Positions 15,677 through 26,396 are shown, numbered from the stretch's first letter. The stretch: 64,000 nt of DNA from Enterococcus haemoperoxidus ATCC BAA-382 (GCF_000407165.1 NZ_KE136479.1:2057464-2121463); one strand, 5' to 3'. Notes: generated from the letters alone by a model not told the origin. A program made the numbers and translations.

Positions 15677-17545
15677 TCATTTTAAAATTTGTTTCGCAAT
15701 AAAACTCGAATACTTTACTTGACCATCTACATTAGGATGGACACGATCATCGTAAAACCATTCATCATGTTCATTACTATAACCGTACCAGTCAATAACA
15801 ACTAGATTTTTATATTTCTTTTTCATAGTTTCTAACATTGCATTAACTTCATTCTGCCATCGACGTGTTGGAACGCGAACATTGATCCAATAAACTTTAC
15901 GCTTAGAACCAATTGCTGTCATAAACTCATCAAATTGAGCTTCAGTAAATGACCCATTCGTTCCCAGACCAACTAAAACATTCTCTTTCAACAATTTTTC
16001 TTTATCTAATTTTTCAATGATCGGTGTGCTCGTATAAAGTTGTCTACCAACTTCACCATCAACAATCATTTTAGGAAAAATCTCTTGCAGTCCAGCGGCT
16101 GCATCCAGAATAACCGAATCTCCGAAAGCCGTGATCTCCATCTCTTGTGCTTTCTTAATTTCTTCTGCCGTTAAATCAAAGTTAGCTTCTGACTCTTGAG
16201 CTGATTGTTTTGTAGACTCTGTAGTCTTTCCTTCGTTTTTCGCTTTTTCTTCGGCTTTTCGCTGATCTGCTTTCTTTTTGTTTGCTTCAATATTTTTTTG
16301 TAATTGCTGTTGATCAGCAGTTACTTCATTTGAAGGTGCGATAGCAAAAGCAAAAAGAGCAAAACAGGATAAAACCACACTGATCAACGTAGTCACTTTA
16401 GGGACCGTAAGCCATGGTTTCTGGAAAAAATCTTTGATAGCAAACCATGTATATTGATAATAAAACTTACCCAAGGGCTTTTCAATAAAACGGTAAGAAA
16501 GTTCACTGATTCCTAAAATCAGTGCAATTTCAATTAAAGAATGAAGGAACACATGATCACTTAGATTTGTAATTTTTGCTTCGTAAAAAATCATAATTGG
16601 GAATTGATACAAATAAATACCATAACTTCTTCTACCAAACCAAGTAAATACTGGATTTGTCAGCCAACGGTTCAAATCAGCACCTGGATGCGCCGTAACT
16701 GCAACTAACATTGTCGCAAAGATGCTGACAATAAACATCCCTCCGTAATAAACAAAAGAAAAATGATCTGCTAGGAATAAGAAAGAGAGCAATAAAACTG
16801 CTAAAGAGGCAATTCCTACACCATTCAATAAAGTTTTAGCTTTTATCGGAATTTCTTCTTTTAATCGGTAGCTTGGCCAAACAAAAGCCAAACCACTTCC
16901 CATTAAAATAGAAAATAGTCGTGTATCTGTTCCATAATAGACTCTCGTTGGATCTGCTCCTGGACTATAAAGAACTGCCATCAAAATCCCTGAACCAACG
17001 GCTAGGGTCATAATCAAACCAAAAATCTTACCACTATGTTTAACATACTTTTTAAGAACAATAAATAACAAAGGCCAAATCAAATAATTCTGTGCTTCAA
17101 CAGCTAACGACCAAATATGAGTAAATGGCGACTGAGTTGTAAATCGATCAAAATAAGAAAAACCTCTGAAAATCTGCCACCAGTTATTATAGTAAAGTAC
17201 GCTGCTGGCGACTACACTGCGTAAGTTATTCAATAAATCTCTTTGAAAGAGTACAATATACGCTGAAGCTGCGACCAGCATGGCAACAAGTCCAGGATAA
17301 AGTCGCTTCATCCTTCGAATATAAAACCCTTTAACATCAATTGTTTCAGTTTGAAGCCATTCTTGTCTTAGTAAATCAGTAATCAAGTATCCAGAGACTG
17401 CAAAAAAAATAGGGACGCCTAAATAGCCCCCACGCATTATATTAGGGAACAAATGATAGAGAATCACACCAATGACTGCAATGGTTCGAATCCCATCGAA
17501 CCCCGTAATATAACGGCGATTTTCTAATCTTTTTTTATTATTCAT
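15677..17545 (-). CDS. oatA: OatA-like peptidoglycan O-acetyltransferase
   Basis: A 622-residue membrane acyltransferase. Residues 1-405 form the acyltransferase-3 domain with about ten to eleven helices, starting RYITGFDGIRTIAVIGVILYHL with the conserved histidine and followed by the RMKRLYPGL arginine motif. After a charged linker (about 410-455, rich in Lys, Glu and Gln), residues 460-622 are an extracytoplasmic SGNH esterase-type domain with the serine in ITAFGDSVILDAA and the Asp-His pair in DDRVHPNVDG. OatA proteins acetylate MurNAc O-6 and give lysozyme resistance. The two-domain layout is complete and of normal length. Ribosome site weak (GGAAA). Single gene. Confidence 0.88.
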   Translation of the reverse strand: MNNKKRLENRRYITGFDGIRTIAVIGVILYHLFPNIMRGGYLGVPIFFAVSGYLITDLLRQEWLQTETIDVKGFYIRRMKRLYPGLVAMLVAASAYIVLFQRDLLNNLRSVVASSVLYYNNWWQIFRGFSYFDRFTTQSPFTHIWSLAVEAQNYLIWPLLFIVLKKYVKHSGKIFGLIMTLAVGSGILMAVLYSPGADPTRVYYGTDTRLFSILMGSGLAFVWPSYRLKEEIPIKAKTLLNGVGIASLAVLLLSFLFLADHFSFVYYGGMFIVSIFATMLVAVTAHPGADLNRWLTNPVFTWFGRRSYGIYLYQFPIMIFYEAKITNLSDHVFLHSLIEIALILGISELSYRFIEKPLGKFYYQYTWFAIKDFFQKPWLTVPKVTTLISVVLSCFALFAFAIAPSNEVTADQQQLQKNIEANKKKADQRKAEEKAKNEGKTTESTKQSAQESEANFDLTAEEIKKAQEMEITAFGDSVILDAAAGLQEIFPKMIVDGEVGRQLYTSTPIIEKLDKEKLLKENVLVGLGTNGSFTEAQFDEFMTAIGSKRKVYWINVRVPTRRWQNEVNAMLETMKKKYKNLVVIDWYGYSNEHDEWFYDDRVHPNVDGQVKYSSFIAKQILK

Positions 17546-17994
17546 TTATATTTTCCAACTTTACTAGTATTCTTTTTTATATTTCGAGTAATTTTTAACA
17601 AAGGAAACATGATATTAAAATGGATAGATGATAGAAAAAATAAGTCGCGTTTGACCAAAAAAAGGTGGTCTGTTGAAGTGTAAAAAAATTTCTATCTGGC
17701 TCATGTTCTTTGACGGTCGTAGTTTTTCTGACCGATTTAATGTAGTAAGTTAAATATACGTTCTTTCCTAACAAATGGCAAGAGCTCTCACTCCATTTTT
17801 TGACTTTTTTAAGTAAATTTTAGACAATTCAAAATAAAAAAGATTGAACAATATGCAAGAATTTAATCTTACAGATTATTCAATCCGATATTACAAGTTT
17901 TATTGTTGTTTACGGAGCATTTTCTAATATCCAAATAATTGTTAAATGATACATTTTATCTTCATATATTTTTTCAGGCTAGACAGATAATATG
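17546..17994. other. Long AT-rich non-coding stretch upstream of the oatA-like gene
   Basis: Holds the promoter region of the oatA-like gene; no gene and no strong hairpin was found. No clear -35/-10 pair could be assigned. Confidence 0.5.
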
Positions 17995-18195
17995 TTTTTT
18001 GTCCACTGTAAAATCTGTCGTTGTTTTGTCATCAAACATTTTCCCGCCCATTCACCGTTCTCATCTTTTCTTTGAGAACGAATAAGTTACATTGTTTGGA
18101 GTATAAACAAAAGTGATCTCTCCTGCTGTTTTTCAAGCGTTGTGTCTTTGACAGTTTTTTCAGTTATTGCTGTTTTCCCAATTAAGCTAATTTCA
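17995..18195 (-). pseudogene. Decayed gene fragment, possibly a secreted or lipoprotein domain
   Basis: On the minus strand one frame reads EISLIGKTAITEKTVKDTTL, and after a shift of frame the text continues GEITFVYTPNNVTYSFSKK, followed by a stop and more scattered coding-like sequence (MFDDKTTTDFTVDKK). The beta-strand-like, polar wording looks like the end of an exported protein domain. There is no start, no ribosome site and several stops. It lies directly downstream of ilvA in the gap of more than 700 bases. The reading is by eye and the family is not recognised. Confidence 0.35.
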
Positions 18196-18269
18196 AAAAT
18201 AGCCCCCTTAATAAAACGGATTTTCAACTTTCTCTAAGTGATCTATTTGCTATTTTTTTCGTTTACTCG

Positions 18270-19523
18270 TTAGACAAGTAATGCATATAGCGAAGGATTG
18301 TCCTTAAGATCAATATAATTAGGATCAAACTCAGCCATTTTTTTCAGTAAATTTGGTAGTTCCTCTTGATCTTTTAATAATATTCCCAACACAACTGGTC
18401 CTGTTCCACGATTGACTTTTTTTGTATATTCAAAACGAGTGATATCATCATTGGGACCTAAAATATCTGTCACAAACTCTCTTAATGCACCCGGGCGTTG
18501 TGGAAAATTAATTACAAAATAATGTTTTAGCCCTTCAAAAATTAATGAACGTTCTTCGATTTCTTCCATACGGTTAATGTCATTATTACCACCGCTGATA
18601 ATACAAACAACGTTTTTCCCTTTTATATCCTCTTTGACTAACTCTAACGCAGATACACTTAATGCTCCAGCTGGTTCCACAACAATTGCTTGTTTCGTAT
18701 ATAACTCCAAAATAGTTGAACAAACTTGTCCCTCATCAACTGCTAATAGATCATCCACATACTCTAGAGCATGCTCATAGGTTAAATTACCAACTTGTTT
18801 GACTGCAGCACCATCAACAAATTTTTCAACATTATCCAACATGACTGGCTCGCCCTTATCGAAAGCCGCTCGCATAGACTGAGCGCCTAAAGGCTCAACA
18901 CCGATTACTGAAGTTGTTGGACTAACACTTTTCGTATATGTTGAAACCCCACCTACTAAACCGCCTCCGCCAATTGCTGCTAGTAAATAGTCTACTTGAA
19001 ACTCAGACGCCTTAGCTTCTTGGAATATCTCAACTGCCACAGTTCCTTGACCTGCCATAATATTTAAATCGTTAAAAGGATCAATAAAGGCTTGATTATT
19101 GGCTTTAGCATATTCTTTAGCGGCTTTAGCAGAAGCGTCAAAGGTGTCTCCAATCAATTGAACTGTTACCTCGTCTCCACCGAAGAATTTCACTTGAGAG
19201 ATTTTTTGTTGCGGCGTAGTGGTCGGCATAAAGATCGTAGCTGCGACCTGCATTTCATGACAAGTGTACGCAACTCCTTGGGCATGATTTCCAGCACTAG
19301 CACAAACTACACCATTTTTTAGCATATCATGAGACGTTTGCTTAATCGCATAATACGCTCCTCTTAATTTGAAAGAACGAACTTTTTGTAGATCTTCTCT
19401 TTTTAAATAAACATTACATTTGTATTTTTTTGATAAGTACAAATCGTATTGTAATGGTGTTTTCGTTACGACATCTTTTAGTGTACCGTATGCTTCTTCG
19501 ATATTTTCTTTTGTTAATTTCAC
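18270..19523 (-). CDS. ilvA: Threonine deaminase (threonine ammonia-lyase)
   Basis: PLP enzyme that turns threonine into 2-oxobutanoate and ammonia, the entry to isoleucine synthesis. The protein of about 417 residues has the PLP lysine in VRSFKLRGAYYAIKQ near residue 50, the phosphate-binding loop AAIGGGGLVGGVS near residue 185, and one C-terminal ACT-like regulatory domain (about 335-417, HYFVINFPQRPGALREFV), the short biosynthetic form found in Firmicutes. GTG at 19523 is taken as start, with GGTGAGGAAAA eight bases before it; TTG at 19526 is also possible, while the longer upstream extension is not supported. Last gene of the ilv operon; an 11-base hairpin separates it from ilvC. Confidence 0.95.
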   Translation of the reverse strand: MKLTKENIEEAYGTLKDVVTKTPLQYDLYLSKKYKCNVYLKREDLQKVRSFKLRGAYYAIKQTSHDMLKNGVVCASAGNHAQGVAYTCHEMQVAATIFMPTTTPQQKISQVKFFGGDEVTVQLIGDTFDASAKAAKEYAKANNQAFIDPFNDLNIMAGQGTVAVEIFQEAKASEFQVDYLLAAIGGGGLVGGVSTYTKSVSPTTSVIGVEPLGAQSMRAAFDKGEPVMLDNVEKFVDGAAVKQVGNLTYEHALEYVDDLLAVDEGQVCSTILELYTKQAIVVEPAGALSVSALELVKEDIKGKNVVCIISGGNNDINRMEEIEERSLIFEGLKHYFVINFPQRPGALREFVTDILGPNDDITRFEYTKKVNRGTGPVVLGILLKDQEELPNLLKKMAEFDPNYIDLKDNPSLYALLV

Positions 19524-19552
19524 CAAATTTTCCTCACCCTTTATTATGTAAA

Positions 19553-19583
19553 GGGTTGAGAAAAATAACTTCTTTCTCAACCC
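19553..19583 (-). repeat. Hairpin between ilvC and ilvA
   Basis: GGGTTGAGAAA and TTTCTCAACCC are perfect arms with a nine-base loop in the 72-base gap. Only TTTA follows on the minus strand, so it is more likely a partial terminator or a processing/stability element that lowers ilvA relative to ilvDBNC. Confidence 0.65.
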
Positions 19584-19595
19584 CTATTTACTATT

Positions 19596-20645
<1,050 letters not shown>

Positions 20646-21128
20646 TTAGTTGTTGCCTCTAGTAAATCCGGTGACACCTGTTCGTGCTAATTGTTTAATG
20701 CCGTAAGGTGCGACAACATCAACGAACGCACTGATTTTTTCGCTCGTTCCTGTGACTTGAATCACGACTGAACGTGTACCAACATCGATAACATTTGCTC
20801 TAAATGGATCGATCACAGAGAATAGTTCCGCTCGAACAGCTGCTGGTGCATTGACTTTAACTAATGCTAATTCTCTTTCTAAATGTGGTTCATCTGTAAT
20901 ATCGGAAACTTTGATCACATCGATTTGTTTGTTTAATTGTTTAGTGACTTGTTCGCTTTCATTTAAGTCTGCCACTTGGACAATGATAGTGATTCGAGAT
21001 ACATTGTCTAATTCTGTCGGTCCGACTGAGATACTGTCGATATTGACTTGTCTACGAGTCAAAACACCACTAAAGCGATTTAAGACACCAGAATTATTGT
21101 TGACAGTTGCTGTAATAATCCGTCTCAT
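20646..21128 (-). CDS. ilvN: Acetolactate synthase small (regulatory) subunit
   Basis: Regulatory subunit of acetohydroxy acid synthase, which stimulates the catalytic subunit and confers valine inhibition. The 160-residue protein has an N-terminal ACT domain (RRIITATVNNNSGVLNRFSGVLTRRQVNIDSIS, 2-75) with the valine-binding NNSGVLNR loop, and the C-terminal AHAS small-subunit domain (about 80-160). The true start is ATG at 21128, preceded by GGGGGTGG; the longer reading frame runs into ilvB. The ilvB stop and this start are one base apart, so the subunits are translationally coupled. Confidence 0.96.
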   Translation of the reverse strand: MRRIITATVNNNSGVLNRFSGVLTRRQVNIDSISVGPTELDNVSRITIIVQVADLNESEQVTKQLNKQIDVIKVSDITDEPHLERELALVKVNAPAAVRAELFSVIDPFRANVIDVGTRSVVIQVTGTSEKISAFVDVVAPYGIKQLARTGVTGFTRGNN

Positions 21129-21129
21129 T

Positions 21130-22824
21130 TTAGTCCACCCCCAGCATTTGATAGTTTGCTTTGCCTGCTGGAACCATTGGTAAGACATGTTCCGTAGGTG
21201 AAACCATGACTTCGATCAACAAAGGCCCCGTTTCTTTAAACGCTTCTGTTAATTCAGCCTCTACAGTTTCAGGATCATCGATCCTAATCCCTCTGATATG
21301 ATAAGCTTCTGCCATTTTCACAAAATCTGGTTGGGAGGTAAAAACTGATTCCGAACGGCGACCGTTGAAGAAACTTTCTTGCCATTGACGCACCATTCCT
21401 AATGATTGATTATTCAAAATCACGATTTTGATTGGAATATTGTATTCATTTAAAATAGCCAATTCTTGGTTGGTCATTTGAAATCCACCATCACCAACAA
21501 AAAGTACGACTTCTTTATCTGGACAACCTAATTTGGCCCCAATTGCCGCAGGCACACCATAGCCCATTGTCCCTAATCCGCCGCTTGTAACAAGTTGTTT
21601 TTCATTTTTAAAAGGATAAAACTGAGCGGCCCACATTTGGTGTTGCCCTACATCCGTTGCCACGATTGCTTCACCATTTGTTAACTCTCCGATAAATTCA
21701 ATAACTTTTTGAGGTTTGATTTCTGCTTTTTGTTCTTTATCGTATTTAAATGGATGTCGTTTTTTTCTGGAAAGATTTAATTTTTTCCACTCAGTACTAT
21801 CTGCACAATTAATATCGAATTTTAGCATTTCTTTTAATGTTTCTTTCGCATCTGCTACAATTGGAATTTGGGTATCGATCGTTTTTCCGATTTCGGCCGG
21901 ATCAATATCGACATGAGCAATGATTGCATTAGGTGCAAATTCTTTTGGTGCGCTCGCCAACCGATCATCAAAACGAGAACCGATATTGATCAAAAAGTCG
22001 CAATCTGTCAAAGCCATATTTGCCGCAAATGAACCATGCATGCCTCCCATTCCTAAAAATAGTTCATTATCTGTTGGGACAGCACCTAATCCTAATAACG
22101 AACTCAAGGTTGGCACTTGATATTGGTTGATGAATTCTACCAGTTCTTTTCCTGCATCAGCATGTAAGACACCTGCCCCAACTAATACCAAGGGTTTCTT
22201 TGCAACAGTCAAAGCTTCCATTAATTTTTTTACTTGGAGTTTATTAGGTTTAACCGTTGGCTGGTAGCTTGGTAAGTTAAGCTTGACCTCAATATCTGCA
22301 TCTGCTTCCATAATCGTCATATCTTTTGGCAAGTCGATTACAACTGGGCCTTTTCTGCCCGTTGTTGCAATATGAAAAGCTTCTTCAATGATTCTCGGTA
22401 GTTCTTTGGTCTCCCGCACTTGGTAATTATTTTTAGTAATCGGCATTGTAAGTCCAATGACATCCGCCTCTTGAAAAGCATCTTTTCCGATACCATCTGT
22501 AACGACTTGACCTGTGAAAACAACCATCGGGATCGAATCGCTCATCGCATCAGCAATGCCTGTGATAGCATTTGTTGCACCAGGGCCACTAGTTACGATC
22601 ACGACGCCTGGCTTTCCTGTAGCTTTGGCGTATCCTTCTGCTGCATGAACTGCACCTTGTTCATGTCTTGTCAAAATATGAGGAATATCGCCATCATATA
22701 ATGCATCATATAAAGGAAGTACCGCTCCACCAGGATATCCAAAAATCATCTCTACTTTTTGCTTCAACAACGCATCAATTAAAATCCTTGAACCATTTTT
22801 CATTTTTCTCTGTTTTTCTACCAT
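21130..22824 (-). CDS. ilvB: Acetolactate synthase large (catalytic) subunit
   Basis: Thiamine-diphosphate enzyme that condenses pyruvate with pyruvate or 2-oxobutanoate. The 564-residue protein has the N-terminal ThDP domain ([17 protein letters not shown] with the [20 protein letters not shown] glutamate loop), a central FAD-binding domain (about 190-340), and the C-terminal pyrophosphate/magnesium motif [30 protein letters not shown]. Presence of ilvN and lack of the catabolic AlsS features indicate the anabolic enzyme. GAGGAGGG precedes the ATG by seven bases. Second gene of the operon, 13 bases after ilvD. Confidence 0.97.
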   Translation of the reverse strand: MVEKQRKMKNGSRILIDALLKQKVEMIFGYPGGAVLPLYDALYDGDIPHILTRHEQGAVHAAEGYAKATGKPGVVIVTSGPGATNAITGIADAMSDSIPMVVFTGQVVTDGIGKDAFQEADVIGLTMPITKNNYQVRETKELPRIIEEAFHIATTGRKGPVVIDLPKDMTIMEADADIEVKLNLPSYQPTVKPNKLQVKKLMEALTVAKKPLVLVGAGVLHADAGKELVEFINQYQVPTLSSLLGLGAVPTDNELFLGMGGMHGSFAANMALTDCDFLINIGSRFDDRLASAPKEFAPNAIIAHVDIDPAEIGKTIDTQIPIVADAKETLKEMLKFDINCADSTEWKKLNLSRKKRHPFKYDKEQKAEIKPQKVIEFIGELTNGEAIVATDVGQHQMWAAQFYPFKNEKQLVTSGGLGTMGYGVPAAIGAKLGCPDKEVVLFVGDGGFQMTNQELAILNEYNIPIKIVILNNQSLGMVRQWQESFFNGRRSESVFTSQPDFVKMAEAYHIRGIRIDDPETVEAELTEAFKETGPLLIEVMVSPTEHVLPMVPAGKANYQMLGVD

Positions 22825-22837
22825 GAGCTTCCCTCCT

Positions 22838-24529
22838 CTAGTCTAGCAAATCTTCTGGAATCTGCATGATTCCCCCAGTATGAGCTGAAGTAACTAACGC
22901 CGTATATCGAGCTAAGTATCCTGTTTTTACTTTCGCCTTGAATTTTGGCAATTGGTCATTTCTTTTCGCCAACTCTTCATCTGAAACATGTAATTCTAGT
23001 GTTCGATTTATTAAATCAATTTCAATCTCATCACCATCTCTGACTAAAGCGATTGGGCCACCTGCAGCAGCTTCTGGAGAAATATGTCCTACCGCTATTC
23101 CTCTGGTCGCGCCTGAAAAACGTCCATCTGTAATTAAAGCAACATCTTTTCCTAAACCACGCCCAACGATACTAGAGGTTGGTGCCAACATTTCCGGCAT
23201 ACCAGGCCCACCTTTTGGTCCTTCATAACGAATAACTACAACATGTCCTTTTTTAACAGTATGATCATCTATTGCTGCAACAGCTTCATCATGAGAGCTA
23301 AAACAAATCGCTTTACCTACAAATTTTTTGATAGATGGATCCACTCCGCCAACTTTGATTACGCTGCCTTTTGGTGCAATATTTCCATACAATATTGATA
23401 ATCCACCTACTGGGCTGTACGGATTCTCTTTTAGATGAATAACTTCTTCATTTTTGATTACAGCATCCTGAACATTTTCACGAATCGTTTTTCCAGTAAC
23501 TGTAATCCGGTCTGGATGGATTGCATTGCCTAAGTCTACTAACTCCTTCATGATTGCTGGCACGCCTCCTGCTTCATGAACATCATGCATTGAATAAGCG
23601 GATGATGGGGCAATTTTTGATAGATAAGGAACACGTTCAGCAATCGCATTAACTTCTTCTAAGTTGTAATCGATCTCTGCTTCATTGGCAATCGCTAATG
23701 TATGCAAAACAGTATTAGTTGACCCCCCCATTGCCATATCTAATGCAAACGCATCATCGATTGCTTCTTTCGTAATGATATCTCTTGGTTTGATTTGTTT
23801 TTTGACTAGATCCATCAAATGAAAAGCTGATTGTCGAACAAGTTCTCTACGTTCATCTGATACTGCTAAGATTGTTCCATTTCCAGGTAATGCCATTCCT
23901 AAAACTTCCATCAAACAGTTCATTGAGTTGGCTGTAAACATTCCGGCACATGAGCCACAAGTCGGACAAGCATTTTGTTCCATAAAATTGAATTCTTCTT
24001 CTGTCATTTTGCCTTCTTTAAAGGTGCCAACGGCTTCAAACATATTCGAAAGCGTCAAGGTATGTCCTGTTGGATCAAGTCCAGCTTTCATTGGACCTCC
24101 TGAACAAAAAATTGCTGGTACATTCGTTCGGACACTTGCCATTAGCATTCCTGGAGTGATTTTGTCACAGTTAGGAATATAGAATACGCCATCAAACCAA
24201 TGTGCATTTATCACGGTCTCTGCAGCATCCGCAATGATTTCTCTACTGGGTAATGAATAACGCATACCAATATGTCCCATCGCAATGCCGTCATCTACAC
24301 CGATCGTATTGAATTCAAAAGGAATTCCTCCAGCTTCACGAATCGCCTCTTTAGCAACATCCGCTAACTCTCTTAAATGAACATGTCCTGGAACTATATC
24401 AATATAAGAATTACAAATTGCTATAAACGGTTTGTTCATATCTTTAGCATTTTTCACTTGCCCAGTTGCATAAAGCAAGCTTCTGGCGGGAGCCGCCTCG
24501 ATTCCTTTTTTGATTTTATCACTACGCAT
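22838..24529 (-). CDS. ilvD: Dihydroxy-acid dehydratase
   Basis: Iron-sulfur enzyme that dehydrates dihydroxy acids to the 2-oxo acid precursors of valine and isoleucine. The 563-residue protein has the cluster cysteines in [22 protein letters not shown] and [19 protein letters not shown], and the substrate region [11 protein letters not shown] near residue 270. The ATG at 24529 has GGAG ten bases before it. It is the first structural gene of the ilv operon, preceded by a roughly 320-base leader with a leader peptide and attenuator. Branched-chain transaminase and leu genes are not in the window. Confidence 0.97.
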   Translation of the reverse strand: MRSDKIKKGIEAAPARSLLYATGQVKNAKDMNKPFIAICNSYIDIVPGHVHLRELADVAKEAIREAGGIPFEFNTIGVDDGIAMGHIGMRYSLPSREIIADAAETVINAHWFDGVFYIPNCDKITPGMLMASVRTNVPAIFCSGGPMKAGLDPTGHTLTLSNMFEAVGTFKEGKMTEEEFNFMEQNACPTCGSCAGMFTANSMNCLMEVLGMALPGNGTILAVSDERRELVRQSAFHLMDLVKKQIKPRDIITKEAIDDAFALDMAMGGSTNTVLHTLAIANEAEIDYNLEEVNAIAERVPYLSKIAPSSAYSMHDVHEAGGVPAIMKELVDLGNAIHPDRITVTGKTIRENVQDAVIKNEEVIHLKENPYSPVGGLSILYGNIAPKGSVIKVGGVDPSIKKFVGKAICFSSHDEAVAAIDDHTVKKGHVVVIRYEGPKGGPGMPEMLAPTSSIVGRGLGKDVALITDGRFSGATRGIAVGHISPEAAAGGPIALVRDGDEIEIDLINRTLELHVSDEELAKRNDQLPKFKAKVKTGYLARYTALVTSAHTGGIMQIPEDLLD

Positions 24530-24631
24530 TTTTCATCCACTCCAATTCAGTTATCTCCAGAAGATCTCTTTTTTGCTTCTTCTGATTCATTTTCTTATTT
24601 ACTCTGCTCGACTCTTTATAAAACTTTCTAC

Positions 24632-24666
24632 AAAAAAAGCACCCCATCAATTGAATGGGATGCTTT
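24632..24666 (-). terminator. Attenuator terminator in the ilv leader
   Basis: On the minus strand AAAGCATCCCAT pairs with ATGGGGTGCTTTTTTT (one bulge), ending in a run of Ts, about 100 bases before ilvD. The segment AATGGG just upstream can pair with the CCCATT of its 5' arm, giving a mutually exclusive antiterminator. It is the off-switch of the leader described at 24729-24785. Confidence 0.8.
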
Positions 24667-24685
24667 AGTAAGACCCCCATTTACC

Positions 24686-24780
24686 AAAGACAAACAGGAC
24701 TCTAACATCTGCGAAATTTCTCAGTGTTCTAAGTCCTACACGATAAAATAATGACTAATACGTGATTGTTGTTTGTCTTT
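24686..24780 (-). promoter_or_regulatory. Alternative RNA fold around the ilv leader peptide
   Basis: AAAGACAAACA (24686-24696) and TGTTTGTCTTT (24770-24780) are perfect 11-base complements that bring the first codons of the leader peptide to its 3' side; AGGACT (24696-24701) and AGTCCT (24732-24737) nest inside. Translation of the peptide must open this structure, so ribosome position could set which downstream hairpin forms. Confidence 0.6.
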
Positions 24781-24785
24781 TGCAT
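24729..24785 (-). CDS. ilv operon leader peptide
   Basis: An 18-codon ORF reading MQKTNNNHVLVIILSCRT, with AGGAG nine bases before its ATG. Residues 9-14 are Val-Leu-Val-Ile-Ile-Leu, six branched-chain amino acids in a row, as expected of an attenuation leader peptide. Shortage of any of the three charged tRNAs would stall the ribosome there and free downstream RNA from the terminator at 24632-24666. This is the classical attenuation layout, also known from the Lactococcus leu-ilv operon. No T-box sequence is present. The peptide itself needs no function. Confidence 0.82.
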   Translation of the reverse strand: MQKTNNNHVLVIILSCRT

Positions 24786-24858
24786 GGCAATGGTCTCCTT
24801 TTTATAAAAAAAATCTACAAAGATTAAAATAGCATGTGATAAATAAAAGCTTTTGTTA

Positions 24859-24887
24859 ACTATATACCTAATAAATGAGAATGTCAA
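24859..24887 (-). promoter_or_regulatory. ilv operon promoter
   Basis: On the minus strand TTGACA (24887-24882) and TATAGT (24864-24859) are separated by exactly 17 bases. Transcription would begin near 24852, about 65 bases before the leader peptide. Confidence 0.82.
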
Positions 24888-24901
24888 TAAAATTCGATAA
24901 A

Positions 24902-24916
24902 AATATTCAGAAAATT
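24902..24916. promoter_or_regulatory. CodY box upstream of the ilv promoter
   Basis: AATATTCAGAAAATT matches the CodY consensus AATTTTCWGAAAATT at 14 of 15 positions and lies 15 bases upstream of the -35 box. CodY, loaded with branched-chain amino acids, represses such operons in Firmicutes. Confidence 0.8.
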
Positions 24917-25047
24917 CTAAAAACGTTTGTATTTACTTTTTTACTTATTGTTTATTATTTTCGTAACAATTAAAATCAAACGATTTTAGTATTATATTTC
25001 TCTCTTATAATTCAAATCATTCCTCAGCATTTCCACATTATAAATTA

Positions 25048-25088
25048 AAAACAGCTGCTGCTCGTTTTTGCTTGAGCAGCAGCTGTTT
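25048..25088 (-). terminator. Terminator of the 25.1-25.6 kb gene
   Basis: AAACAGCTGCTGCTC and GAGCAGCAGCTGTTT are perfect 15-base arms ten bases apart, directly beyond the stop at 25097. T-rich sequence follows on the minus strand. Confidence 0.85.
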
Positions 25089-25096
25089 AAAATATC

Positions 25097-25612
25097 TTAG
25101 CCTCTTTGGAAATAATATAGAGGCTTATGTGTCAAACGTTTCATTTGTCTTTTTTTATCTTCAATAATCGACAGTAACTCTTCTGAAAAACTTTCTAAGA
25201 TAACTCGGCCGCCTTTATACGTACTTCCTCCCATTGAGATCACTTCATCAGGCGTTAAGATGACTTTTCTATGAGCGATTTTTTTGAAGAACTCTTCAAT
25301 CAAATAGGTCGGTAAGTAAAAATTATTTTGAGCCGAAAAAGATTCTAAATAGATAAAATCATCAATACTGATATAACAATCATCCATCGATATAAAATTC
25401 ACGGATTTATCTACATATATATCTCTTTTCTGTAAAATCTCATTGATTTTTTTATTCAAAAGATTCAACGTTTCTATTTCTTTAACAAAATTTTCTAGTT
25501 CTCGGTAACGTACTGATTTACGTTGCTCATACGTTACACTTAGCGCAACACCAATTGATGCAATAACTGCACCAACTAACACACCAGTCATACCTGCGAT
25601 AAAAACAACCAT
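25097..25612 (-). CDS. Membrane-anchored protein of unknown function
   Basis: A 171-residue protein with one N-terminal membrane helix (about residues 2-25, VVFIAGMTGVLVGAVIASIGVAL) followed by a charged helical stretch (30-65) and a mixed soluble domain (70-171) that is presumably cytoplasmic. The glycine-rich first half of the helix (GMTGVLVGAVIASIG) could support helix packing. No family recognised. GAGGGA lies seven bases before the ATG and a strong terminator follows, so it is a genuine single-gene unit between ilvD and the TM2-domain gene. Confidence 0.7.
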   Translation of the reverse strand: MVVFIAGMTGVLVGAVIASIGVALSVTYEQRKSVRYRELENFVKEIETLNLLNKKINEILQKRDIYVDKSVNFISMDDCYISIDDFIYLESFSAQNNFYLPTYLIEEFFKKIAHRKVILTPDEVISMGGSTYKGGRVILESFSEELLSIIEDKKRQMKRLTHKPLYYFQRG

Positions 25613-25849
25613 TCGGATTCCCTCACTCTTTTCATTCTTGTTTTTTTAGTATAACATACTCTTTCACAAGCGTAAAAAAATATGGTAAAAAGACTAGTAT
25701 ACATTTTCCCATACTAAAAAAAATCACGCCTTTATACATTATTACTACGCTTAATGGTTAGAATATACTTTATGGCTCTAGATAACTATTTCTTTTGATG
25801 CTATAATATAACAGTAATAATATTATAAACAAAAAGTGGGGAAATAGTT

Positions 25850-26326
25850 ATGGGGAAGAAAGTTATTAAATTAGATTTTGATGATGTAGTTATTGCTAAT
25901 GAAGATGGGAGCACAACACGAGCATTGTATGAATGGTTTAATTTCAAGCCAGAAGTCGGTGACCTTGTTGATGTATTCGAAGATGGTGATGAATTAATCA
26001 TCCACAAAACAGAAAAAACTGCAAGTGCAACAGAAAATTTACAAGACAAAATCAATATCAATATTGTCAATGAAAATAACAATTCACAATCAGTGGGCGG
26101 CTACGTGCAACATGGTAGAGTAGTCAATAAATGGATTTATTTCATATTAGCATTTTTCTTAGGTGGAATTGGTATTCACAAATTCTACTCTGGTTTTACT
26201 GGAAAAGGAATTATGTATCTTGTATTCAGTTGGACAATGATTCCTGTAATCATTGCATTTTTCACATCAATTGCTACTTTGCTTAAACCTGCAGATCAAA
26301 ATGGAAACATTGTTGTAACTTCATAA
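25850..26326 (+). CDS. TM2-domain membrane protein
   Basis: A 158-residue protein. Residues 1-65 form an acidic, beta-rich soluble region (VIKLDFDDVVIANEDGSTTR onward), then an Asn-rich linker, then a TM2 domain at about 93-150 with two membrane helices: NKWIYFILAFFLGGIGIHKFYSG contains the TM2 hallmark G-x-H-x-F-Y, and GKGIMYLVFSWTMIPVIIAF is the second helix. TM2 proteins are widespread and mostly of unknown role. The soluble front part is unusual and not recognised. GGGGAAA precedes the ATG. The gene ends just before the dyad repeat at 26340 next to the IS110 element. Confidence 0.85.
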   Translation: MGKKVIKLDFDDVVIANEDGSTTRALYEWFNFKPEVGDLVDVFEDGDELIIHKTEKTASATENLQDKININIVNENNNSQSVGGYVQHGRVVNKWIYFILAFFLGGIGIHKFYSGFTGKGIMYLVFSWTMIPVIIAFFTSIATLLKPADQNGNIVVTS

Positions 26327-26339
26327 TAGTTGAAGATAA

Positions 26340-26379
26340 AGGGGTTGGGACAAACACTCATGAGGGCTACCGCCCTCAC
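26340..26379 (+). repeat. Half of a dyad terminator repeat interrupted at the IS110 left side
   Basis: GGGGTTGGGACAAACACTCA followed by TGAGGGC, a short loop and GCCCTCA resembles the left part of the intact element at 42951-42996. In that copy the right arm continues after CCTCA, but here the match stops exactly there and unrelated sequence begins. This suggests that the IS110 element entered the repeat. Confidence 0.5.
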
Positions 26380-26396
26380 CAAACAGAATGAAAATA

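Noticed and set aside
24530-24860. T-box riboswitch in front of ilvD
   Set aside because: No T-box sequence of the AGGGTGGNACCGCG type and no specifier-loop layout; the leader peptide with branched-chain codons explains the terminator better.
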